A stretch of 64,000 nucleotides of DNA from Eutreptiella sp. 'Long Island Sound 2002' (lineage: Eukaryota; Euglenozoa; Euglenophyceae; Eutreptiales; Eutreptiaceae): NCBI GenBank assembly GCA_964036045.1, contig OZ038400.1, positions 14,629,079-14,693,078 on the forward strand, written 5' to 3'. Shown piece by piece: positions 42,480 through 52,100 of the stretch. Within the stretch, counting starts at the first letter, position 1. Each line of letters begins with the position of its first letter. The position numbers and the translations under genes are program-made. A model generated the notes under the pieces. It saw only the letters and a list, made by a program, of their open reading frames with translations, ran no database searches and was not told where the DNA came from.

Positions 42480-45070
42480 ACCACGCCCTGTAATTGTGGT
42501 ACACCCCCCCTACGGACTGGACCACGCCCTGTAGTTGTGGTACACCCCCTCTACGGACCGGACCACGCCCTGTAGTTGTGGTACACCCCCCCTACGTACT
42601 GGACCACGCCCTGTAGTTCGGGTCAACCCCTCTACGGACTGGACCACGCCCTGTAGTTGTGGTACACCCCCCCTACGTACTGGACCACGCCCTGTAGTTG
42701 TGGTACACCCCCTTCCGGAATGGACCCCGCCCTGTAGTTGTGGTACACCCCCCCTACGGACTGGACCACGCCCTGTAGTTCTGGTACACCCCCCCTACGG
42801 ACTGGACCACGCCCTGTAGTTCTGGTACACCCCCTCTACGGACCGGACCACGCCCTGTAGTTGTGGTACACCCCCCCTACGGACCGGACCACGCCCTGTA
42901 GTTGTGGTACACCCCCCCTACGGACTGGACCACGCCCTGTAGTTTTGGTACACCCCCCTACGGACTGGACCACGCCCTGTAGTTGTGGTACACCCCCCCT
43001 ACGGACTGGACCATGCCCTGTAGTTGTGGGACACCCCCCCTACGGAATGGACCACGCCCTGTAATTGTGGTACACACCCCCTACGGACTGGACCACGCCC
43101 TGTAGTTGTGGTACACCCCCTCTACGGACCGGACCACGCCCTGTAGTTGTGGTACACCCCCCCTACGGACTGCACCACGCCCTGTAGTTGTGGTACACCC
43201 CCCCTACGGACTGGACCACGCCCTGTAGTTGTGGTACACCCCCCCTACGGACTGGACCATGCCCTGTAGTTTTGGTACACCCTCCGTACAGACCGGACCA
43301 CGCCCTGTAGTTGTGGTACACTCCCCCTACGGACTGGACCACGCCCTGTAGTTTTGGTACAACCCCCCTACGGACTGGACCACGCCCTGTAGTTCTGGTA
43401 CACCCCCCCTACGGACTGGACCACGCCTTGTAGTTCTGGTACACCCCCTCTACGGACCGGACCACGCCCCGTAGTTGTGGTACACCCCCCCGACCGCCTG
43501 GACCACGCCCTGTAGTTCTGGTACACCCCCCCTACGGACTGGACCACGCCCTGTAGTTGTGGTACACCCCCCCTACGGACTGGACCACGCCCTGTAGTTG
43601 TGGTACACCCCCCCTACGCACTGGACCACGCCCTGTAGTTGTGGTACACCCCCCCTACGGACTGGACCATGCCCTGTAGTTCCGGGACACCCCCCCTACG
43701 GACTGGACCAGGCCCTGTAGTTGTGGTACACCCCCCCTACGGACTAGACCACGCCCTGTAGTTGTGGTACACCCCCCCTACGGACTGGACCACGCCCTGT
43801 AGTTGTGGTACACCCCCCCTACGGACTGGACCACGCCCTGTAGTTGTGGTACACCCCCCCCTACGGACTGGACCACGCCCTGTAGTTTTGGTACACCCCC
43901 CCTACGTACTGGACCACGCCCTGTAGTTGTGGTACACCCCCCCTACGGACTGGACCCCGCCCTGTAGTTCTGGTACACCCCCCCTACAGACTGGACCACG
44001 CCCTGTAGTTGTGGTACACCCCCTCTACGGACCGGACCACGCCCTGTAGTTGTGGTACACCCCCCCTACGTACTGGACCACGCCCTGTAGTTCGGGTCAA
44101 CCCCTCTACGGACTGGACCACGCCCTGTAGTTGTGGTACACCCCCCCTACGTACTGGACCACGCCCTGTAGTTGTGGTACACCCCCTTCCGGACTGGACC
44201 CCGCCCTGTAGTTGTGGTACACCCCCCCTACGGACTGGACCACGCCCTGTAGTTCTGGTACACCCCCCCTACGGACTGGACCACGCCCTGTAGTTGTGGT
44301 ACACCCCCCCTACGGACTGGACCACGCCCTGTAGTTGTGGTACACCCCCCCTACGGACCGGACCACGCCCTGTAGTTGTGGTACACCCCCCCTACGGAGT
44401 GAACCACGCCCTGTAGTTTTGGTACACCCCCCTACGGACTGGACCACGCCCTGTAGTTGTGGTACACCCCCCCTACGGACTGGACCATGCCCTGTAGTTG
44501 TGGGACACCCCCCCTACGGACTGGACCACGCCCTGTAATTGTGGTACACCCCCCCTACGGACTGGACCACGCCCTGTAGTTGTGGTACACCCCCTCTACG
44601 GACCGGACCACGCCCTGTAGTTGTGGTACACTCCCCCTACGGACTGGACCACGCCCTGTAGTTTTGGTACAACCCCCCTACGGACTGGACCACGCCCTGT
44701 AGTTCTGGTACACCCCCCCTACGGACTGGACCACGCCCTGTAGTTCTGGTACACCCCCTCTACGGACCGGACCACGCCCCGTAGTTGTGGTACACCCCCC
44801 CGACCGACTGGACCACGCCCTGTAGTTCTGGTACACCCCCCCTACGGACTGGACCACGCCCTGTAGTTGTGGTACACCCCCCCTACGGACTGGACCACGC
44901 CCTGTAGTTGTGGTACACCCCCCCTACGCACTGGACCACGCCCTGTAGTTGTGGTACACCCCCCCTACGGACTGGACCATGCCCTGTAGTTCCGGGACAC
45001 CCCCCCTACGGACTGGACCAGGCCCTGTAGTTGTGGTACACCCCCCCTACGGACTGGACCACGCCCTGTA
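42480..45070. repeat. Higher-order repeat, 1,474 bp (36 units)
   Basis: Blocks at 42,535 and 42,861 recur at 44,009 and 44,335. Shared rare variants include TTCGGGTCAACCCC, CCTTCCGGA and TTCCGGGACACC. The two copies differ by only scattered substitutions, so the duplication looks recent. Confidence 0.85.
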
Positions 45071-48000
45071 GTTCTGGTACACCCCCCCTACGGACTGGAC
45101 CACGCCCTGTAGTTGTGGTACACCCGCCCTACGGACTGGACCACGCCCTGTAGTTGTGGTACACCCCCCCTACGGACTGGACCACGCCCTGTAGTTTTGG
45201 TACACCCCCCTACGTACTGGACCACGCCCTGTAGTTGTGGTACACCCCCCCTACGGACTGGACCCCGCCCTGTAGTTCTGGTACACCCCCCCTACGGACT
45301 GGACCCCGCCCTGTAGTTCTGGTACACCCCCCCTACGGACTGGACCACGCCCTGTAGTTCTGGTACACCCCCCCTACGGACTGTACCCCGCCCCGTAGTT
45401 GTGGTACACCCCCCCTACGGACTCGGCCACGCCCTGTAGTTGTGGTACACCCCCCCTACGGACTGGACCACGCCCTGTAGTTGTGGTACACCCCCCCTAC
45501 AGACTGGACCACGCCCTATAGTTGTGGCACACCCCCCCTACGGACTGGACCACGCCCTGTAGTTGTGGTACACCCCCCCTACGGACTGGACCACGCCCTG
45601 TAGTTCTGGTACACCCCCCTTACGGACTGGACCACGCCCTGTAGTTCTGGTACATCCCCCCTACGGACTGGACCACGCCCTGTAGTTGTGGTACACACCC
45701 CCTACGGACTGGACCACGCCCTGTAGTTGTGGTACACGCTCCCTACGCACTGGACCACGCCCTGTAGTTGTGGTACACCCCCCCTAAAGACTGGACCACG
45801 CCCTGTAGTTGTGGTACACCCCCCCTACGCACTGGACCACGCCCTGTAGTTCTGGTACACCCCCCCTACGGACTGGACCACGCCCTGTAGTTGTGGTACA
45901 CCCCCCCTACGCACTGGACCACGCCCTGTAGTTGTGGTACACCCCCCCTTTACAGACTGGACCACGCCCTGTAGTTGTGGTACACCCCCCCTACGGACCG
46001 GACCACGCCCTGTAGTTGTGGTACACCCCCCCTACAGACTGGACCACGCCCTGTAGTTGTGGTACACCCCCCCTACGGACTGGACCACGCCCTGTAGTTC
46101 TGGTACACCCCGCCAACGGACTGGACCACGCCGTGTAGTTCTGGTACACCCCCCCTACGCACTGCACCACGCCCTGTAGTTTTGGTACAGCCCCCCTACG
46201 GACTGGACCACGCCCTGTAGTTGTGGTACACCCCCGCTACGCACTGGACCACGCCCTGTAGTTGTGGTACCCCCCCCCCTACATACTGGACCACGCCCTG
46301 TAGTTGTGGTACACCCCCCCTACGGACTCGACCACGCCCTGTAGTTGTGGTACACCCCCCCTACGCACTGGACCACGCCCTGTAGTTGTGGTACACCACC
46401 CCTACAGACTGGACCACGCCCTGTAGTTGTGGTACACCCTCCCGACAGACTGGACCACGCCCTGTAGTTCTGGTACACCCCCCCTACGCACCGGACCACG
46501 CCCTGTAGTTGTGGTACACCCCCCCTACTCACTGCACCACGCCCTGTAGTTGTGGTACACCCCCCCTACGTACTGGACCCCGCCTTGTAGTTGTGGTACA
46601 CCCCCCCTGAGGACTGGAACCCGCCTCGTAGTTGTGGTACACCCTCCCTACAGACTGGACCACGCCCTGTAGTTGTGGTACAGCCCCCCTACGCACTGCA
46701 CCACGCCCTGTAGTTGTGGTACACCCCCCCTACGGACTGGACCACGCCCTGTAGTTCTGCTACACCCCCCCTACGTACAGGACCACGCCCTGTAGTTGTG
46801 GTACACCCCCCCTACGGACTGGACCCCGCCCTGTAGTTCTGGTACACCCCCCCTACGGACTGGACCACGCCCTGTAGTTCTGGTACACCCCCCCTACGGA
46901 CCAGACCCCGCCCTGTAGTTGTGGTACACCCCCCCTACGGACTGGACCACGCCCTGTAGTTGTGGTACACCCCCCCTACGGACTGGACCCCGCCCTGTAG
47001 TTGTGGCACACCCCCCCTACGGACTGGACCACGCCCTGTGGTTGTGGTACACCCCCCCTACGGACTGGACCACGCCCTGTAGTTGTGGTACACCCCCCCT
47101 ACGGACTGGACCACGCCCTATAGTTGTGGCACACCCCCCCTACGGACTGGACCACGCCCTGTAGTTGTGGTACACCCCCCCTACGGACTGGACCACGCCC
47201 TGTAGTTCTGGTACACCCCCCCTACGGACTGGACCACGCCCTGTAGTTGTGGTACACCCCCCCTACGGACTGGACTACGCCCTGTAGTTGTGCTACACCC
47301 CCCCTACGTACAGGACCACGCCCTGTAGTTGTGGTACACCCCCCCTACGGACTGGACCACGCCCTGTAGTTGTGGTACACCCCCCCTACGCACTGCACCA
47401 CGCCCTGTAGTTGTGGTACACCCCCCTTACGGACTGGACCACGCCCTGTAGTTCTGCTACACCCCCCCTACGTACAGGACCACGCCCTGTAGTTGTGGTA
47501 CACCCCCCCTACGGACTGGACCCCGCCCTGTAGTTCTGGTACACCCCCCCTACGGACTGGACCACGCCCTGTAGTTGTGGTACACCCCCCCTACAGACCA
47601 GGCCCCACCCTGTAATTGTGGTACACCCCCCCTACGGACTGGACCACGCCCTGTAGTTGTGGTACACCCCCCCTACGGACTGGACCCCGCCCTGTAGTTC
47701 TGGTACAACCCCCCTACGGACTGGACCCCGCCCTGTAGTTGTGGTACACCCCCTCTACGGACCGGACCACGCCCTGTAGTTGTGGTACACCCCCCCTACG
47801 GACTGGACCCCGCCCTGTAGTTCTGGTACACCCCCCCTACGGACTGGACCGCGCCCTGTAGTTCTGGTACACCCCCCCTACGGACTGGACCACGCCTTAT
47901 AGTTGTGGTACACCCCCCCTACGGACTGGACCACGCCCTGTAGTTCTGGTACACCCCCCCTATGGACTGGACCCCGCCCTGTAGTTGTGGTACACCCCCC

Positions 48001-48390
48001 CTACGGACTGGACCGCGCCCTGTAGTTCTGGTACACCCCCCCTACGGACTGGACCACGCCTTATAGTTGTGGTACACCCCCCCTACGGACTGGACCACGC
48101 CCTGTAGTTCTGGTACACCCCCCCTACGGACTGGACCACGCCTTATAGTTGTGGTACACCCCCCCTACGGACTGGACCACGCCCTGTAGTTCTGGTACAC
48201 CCCCCCTACGTACAGGACCACGCCCTGTAGTTCTGGTACACCCCCCCTACGGACTGGACCACGCCCTGTAGTTGTGGTACACCCCCCCTACGCACTGGAC
48301 CACGCCCTGTAGTTTTGGTACACCCCCCCTACGCACTGGACCACGCCGTGTAGTTGTGGTACACCCCCCCTACCGACTGGACCCCGCCCC

Positions 48391-49762
48391 ACTGCTCCCC
48401 AGCAGTGAGGCAGTGTACTATAGGAGAGCCACGGCCCACTGCTCCCCAGCAGTGAGGCAGTGTACTAAGGGAGATCCACTGCCCACTGCCCACTCTAGTG
48501 AGGCTTTATACTGAAGGAGATCCACTGCCCATTGCTCCCCGCTCCCCGGCAGTGAGGCGGTGTACTAAAGGAGAGGCACTACCATTGCTCCCAGCGCGTG
48601 CGGGAGCATATTGCAAGAGATCCACTTCCCACCGCTCCCCAGCACCGAGGCAATATATTGAAGGAGATCCACTGCCCACTACTCCCCAGCACCGAGGCAG
48701 TGTACGGAAGGAGATTGACAGCCCGCTGCTGCCCAACAGTGAGGCAGTGTGCCGAAGGAGATCCACTACCCAGTGCTCCATGATAGTCAGGCAGTGTATT
48801 TGAGGAGATCCACTGCCCACTGCTCCGCGGCAATGAGGTACTGTGCTAAAGGAGTCCCACTGCCCATTGCTCCCCACCAATGAGGCACCGCCGGTTAGCC
48901 AGTGTATTGAAGCAGATCCACTACCCATTGCTCCCACCATTTTGGAAGTGCATTGAACGTGTCCCACTGCCCGTTGTTTCACAACAGAGAGGCAGTGTAT
49001 GGAACCACGTCCACTAACCACTGCTCCCTACCAGTGAGGCGGTGTAATGAAGGAGATCCACTACCCACGGCGCCCAACAGTGAGACAATGAACTGAGGGA
49101 GATCCACTGCCCACCACTCTTAGTAGTGACGCACTGTATTGAAGGAGATACACGGCCCACTGCTCCCCAGTAGTGTGGCAGTTTATTCAAGGAGCTCCAC
49201 TGCCCAGTGTTCTCCGAACATGCCCAGTGCTCCCCATGCTCCCCGGCTGCGTCGCAGTGCGTGGTAGGAATTCCACTACCCACTGCTCCCCTGCGGTGTG
49301 GCCATGCCCTAAAGAGGTTCTATTGCCCACTGCTCCCCGACAATGATGCTTTGCACATAAGAAGACCACTACCCATGACCCCTAGGCGGTGAGGCAGTGC
49401 ACAGCAAGAGTACCACTTCCCCCTGCCGTAGGGCATTGAGGCAGTGCACGGCAAGAGTTGCACGGCCCACTGCCCCAAGGGAAGTGCAACAGTGCAAAGA
49501 AGGGGTACTAATACCCACTGTCCCGTGGCAGTGGAGCAACACACCAAAGGAGTATTATTACCCGTTGCCCCCAGGCGATGAGGCAATGCAACGAAGGAGT
49601 CCCACTGCCGTCGAAGCAATGTGCAGAAGCAGTCACACTGCCCACTGCTGCCAGGCAAGGAGGCAGCGTAGAGCAGGAGTTCCACTGCCCACTGCCCACT
49701 TAATGAGGCAATGTGCAAAACGAGTCCCGCTCACCACTACCCTTGTGGCAGTGGTGAGCAGT
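48391..49762. repeat. Degenerate 47-bp tandem array with hairpin dyads (about 29 units)
   Basis: A typical unit runs ACTGCTCCCCAGCAGTGAGG, then CAGTGTACTAAAGGAGATCC, then ACTGCCC. About 29 units can be traced. Most are 45-48 bp; a few are longer by internal duplication (for example near 48,520, 48,860 and 49,210) and one near 49,610 is truncated. Units differ at many positions, so this array is much older or less homogenised than the 41-bp array. Two inverted repeats recur: ACTGCT with AGCAGT around a four-base C loop, and GGCAGTG with CACTGCC about 14-16 bases apart. Frames of up to 171 codons cross it on the - strand, but they follow the repeat period and are not called as genes. Confidence 0.9.
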
Positions 49763-49910
49763 ACCTCTGATTTGTGGGAACTTGATTGTTGGTCTTTGCC
49801 GCCTTTGTGTCACATTTGTCCGCGATTAGGTCTGCCTTCTTCCCAAATTAAGATCCCTGTTGGGATGCCATACACTTGACGTGATCCCTGAAACATTTTC
49901 GGATGTGGTA

Positions 49911-50558
49911 ATGCTACATAGGGCTTTGGGAGCTCACAGGCCTCATTCCCGGCCCCCATTTCCTAGAGACAACAGAATAAGGATTGAGGTTTCTGGGGGT
50001 GGCGGTGAGACAAAAAGACCCAGATCCAGACAACAGATTTCACCCAGATCCAGCAGGTGCTTATCAATTGCGTCAACAACACCATGGCACAAATGCTGGA
50101 TTCACAGATTGCACAAGGCGGTTGTGTGGGAGGAGCTGTGGGTGTTGAGAAGTCTGGGAAAACGATCAATGTGCAGGAGCTGCTCAGCGAAGTGGTGACG
50201 CACATTAAAGCAACCGTGCAAAATACAGTGGACTCTTTCATTTGCCTGTGCAGGGACATGGTTGCAAAGGCACAACAGCACGCAATCGCAAGATCTGCTA
50301 TATCTTGGAAACGTTAAATTCAGCACTGGCGTCGTTGGTCAGTTAGTGGTCACCACTGAAAGCACATTGTGGCTCACACAACAAAAAGTGACCTCAGATA
50401 TAATCAATGAGCAACATGTCACAGACAGGGCCCATTCATCACAATTGCTGAGCATGTTGGGCCAGCATATGCTACATGCTGTTATTGCAGTTGTTGTAGT
50501 GGTTGTGATGATTGCTTTCATACTGAAACAGAGGGCGAAGAAGCAACAGAACGAGTAA
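49911..50558 (+). CDS. Candidate two-exon small membrane protein, unknown function
   Basis: I do not recognise this gene. One reading uses an ATG at 49,911, a donor GTGAGA at 50,005, an acceptor after TTTGCCTGTGCAG at 50,253, and a second exon to the TAA at 50,556-50,558. Phase is kept across the 249-bp intron, giving about 132 residues. The second exon encodes a polar Gln/Asn/Ser/Thr-rich stretch, then a strongly hydrophobic segment (AVIAVVVVVVMIAFIL), then a basic tail (KQRAKKQQNE). That is the layout of a single-pass protein anchored near its C terminus. The first exon is short and compositionally unremarkable. The proposed intron contains a different protein-like frame (next entry), so the gene model is uncertain. 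It lies between the 47-bp array and the carbonic anhydrase-like gene, on the same strand as the latter. Confidence 0.3.
50009..50317 (+). other. Protein-like open frame overlapping the candidate membrane gene
   Basis: A frame open from just after a TGA at 50,006 to the TGA at 50,315-50,317 encodes about 102 residues of soluble, helix-prone character (QIQQVLINCVNNTMAQML, then VQELLSEVVTHIKATVQ), with cysteines in NCV, GGCV and CLC contexts. It is one frame away from the hydrophobic-tailed frame that follows. Together they could be one broken gene with a frameshift near 50,260-50,317, or this could be chance sequence inside an intron. A polar helical ectodomain plus C-terminal membrane anchor is loosely like virion membrane proteins of large DNA viruses, but that likeness is weak and rests on layout only. 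Confidence 0.25.
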
Positions 50559-51848
50559 AACACTAACAACGACGAGTAGTACAATGCATTTTATGTGGTT
50601 TATGTGTTTTGTGTATTTTTTGTGTTTTGTGTGCCCTGATCCTGAGCAATGCCTGTCATTACCTTTGTCAATTCTGTAGCAGTATGCGTGACTACTGCTT
50701 GATTTTGCGCAGTGCTCTTCAATACATCTGACTGACAGCGGGTTTTCTTGGTCCGTATTACTAGCTACCCAGCCGCCAGTCCCCACGAACGAACGTTCAA
50801 AGTTCAAAACCCACCACTTCCCAAGGTGCAGAAAGTCTAATCCTAATCCAGCAACCATCACACGTTATACATCAAGAACCTTAATCCAGGTGCACCCCAA
50901 ATCCCGATTGACAGCACCCCATTCCACCAAGTCCGGCGTGAAGTCCTCACAAGCACCGCCAAGACCCATGCAACACATAAGTCTTCTTCATTACACACAG
51001 ATTATCTGTTGTACTTTGACCTCTGTTTTTGTTACAGTTACACCGAAATGTGTCAAAGATGGGAAAGCTGGTCATGAACAAGTTGCAAGAAAATGCCATC
51101 ACATAAATGGGTGCAAAAGGTTGAGAAAGTATCCTTCGTCATCCTTTGTCATTTGCCACACCGGAGTGCAGTGAAAGCCCCCAATTGTAAAGAAGCCAAA
51201 TAGGGCAAAAAGGTGAACAGGTGGAGCCAGGGCAAGGCACCAAAAACTCGCACGTTGAGTGTTTCTGGAGAGGAGCCTAGGGCGTGCTAGCACGCACAAA
51301 CCCCCAAAAATACACAGACTTTTTCCTCTCCCCTTCTCGGACTACCCGTCCACGACACACCACCACCTTTTCACCACACACACCCCTATCACCAAACCCA
51401 ATCCAAAGACGCTAAAAGTCTACGGCTGCCATGATTTAGTCCAAACTCTCCAACAATAGCGGTGTGCAACAACACCCCACTACTTTCAAGATCAGCTCCG
51501 GTCTTAGTCGCCCACACTCATTCTGACACAATCATCACCTCCCCATGCCACATAAAAGGTTTTTGGCCCATAAAAGTGTGCTCCATCATTCTTGCTTCAC
51601 ACTACCTACATTTCCACCTCTTCCCCCAACCCCTTAGAATTATGTTCAACCCAATTGCACTCTTGGGTTACATATTTCTGCATCTCCCCCAATTTGTTCC
51701 GCGTCATTTCGTGGCGCTGCCATCGCATAATCCCCCCAGCAGTGTAGCGCTCCAGGGTAACGGAATACCCCATGAACTTTCGTTACATTGGTTCCATGAG
51801 TTTGTTGGATCCTCGTCACCCCGTTGCAGATTTGGTAGTTCTTCGAAC
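50559..51848 (+). other. Intergenic region upstream of the carbonic anhydrase-like gene
   Basis: No convincing gene is seen. It holds a TGTGTTTT-rich patch (about 50,588-50,632), a perfect 14-bp palindrome GCGTGCTAGCACGC at 51,282-51,295, and a C/A-rich, pyrimidine-rich stretch from about 51,300 that is compatible with promoter or 5' untranslated sequence. A long open frame on + from 51,462 runs into exon 1 of the next gene, but its upstream part has no recognisable protein character. Confidence 0.5.
51551..51576 (+). promoter_or_regulatory. Possible TATA-like elements
   Basis: CATAAAAG occurs twice, at 51,551-51,558 and 51,569-51,576, about 275-300 bp before the chosen start codon. A pyrimidine-rich stretch (about 51,600-51,640) follows and could hold the transcription start. 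This is motif evidence only. Confidence 0.2.
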
Positions 51849-52100
51849 ATGGGACGCCCTGTGACCTACTGCCTTTGCGTCTTGGCCCTCATGGGCATTG
51901 CTGTAGGCGCCGACTGGAATTATGACCGCTGTGACATGGCCCACGGTCCGAGCGCCTGGGCTGGGGCGTGCTCCAGTGGGAGCGAAAATTCGCCCATTGA
52001 TGTCTGCGGAGCCCAGAGCTTCAGTCTTCCGCGGCTCCACGGCGAGAATTGGATGACACCGCGCACGATCAAGATTAAGAACAATGGCTACACAATTCAG
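51849..52100 (+). CDS. Carbonic anhydrase-like gene, exon 1
   Basis: This exon encodes residues 1-84. The hydrophobic leader MGRPVTYCLCVLALMGIAVG is followed by ADWNYD, the usual Trp-Xaa-Tyr opening of the mature alpha-carbonic anhydrase fold. SENSPIDV matches the QSP(I/V)(D/N)I signature with Gln changed to Asn. NNGY replaces the usual NNGH. The exon ends CAG before GTTGGTG (donor at 52,101). Further in-frame Met codons lie upstream (for example 51,643), but they precede sequence with no family similarity. Confidence 0.85.

Larger units (their letters stand above)
1..48390. repeat. 41-bp satellite array (about 1,180 units)
   Basis: A single head-to-tail array fills this stretch and runs off the left edge of the window. 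The unit on the + strand reads GCCCTGTAGTTGTGGTAC, then AC and a run of about seven C, then TACGGACTGGACCAC; 41 bp in all. Units differ by recurring substitutions: TTGTGG or TTCTGG, GGACCACG or GGACCCCG, TACGGACTGG or TACGCACTGG, TACAGACTGG, TACTCACTGC. The C run also varies by 1-3 bases. No non-satellite insertion was seen. Because 41 is not a multiple of three, each frame meets the unit's TAG every 123 bp, so open frames stay short except where a C-run indel shifts phase. No gene is called here. A structural role (centromeric, subtelomeric or heterochromatic) is inference only. Confidence 0.98.

Noticed and set aside
3280-48360. Many open frames of 60-190 codons encoding Pro/Thr/Gly-rich 41-residue periodic peptides in the 41-bp array
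   Set aside because: They occur on both strands and in all frames with a 123-bp period, which follows from a 41-bp unit with one TAG. Lengths vary with C-run indels, and there is no start context, splice pattern or domain.
48506-49021. A 171-codon - strand frame across the 47-bp array, and a 132-codon one at 49,320-49,718
   Set aside because: The residues follow the 47-bp period with no conserved motif, other frames are also open in places, and unit indels shift phase freely.
1-49762. CRISPR array
   Set aside because: Units are contiguous with no unique spacers of constant length, and the setting is eukaryotic; these are ordinary tandem satellites.
50472-50861. A 129-codon - strand frame with a hydrophobic stretch
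   Set aside because: It is the complement of the Val-rich segment and of the TGTGTTTT-rich tract; composition explains the hydrophobicity and no domain is visible.
51462-51848. N-terminal extension of the carbonic anhydrase-like protein upstream of 51,849
   Set aside because: The frame is open, but its residues resemble no family sequence and it would bury the signal peptide internally; it is treated as 5' untranslated sequence.
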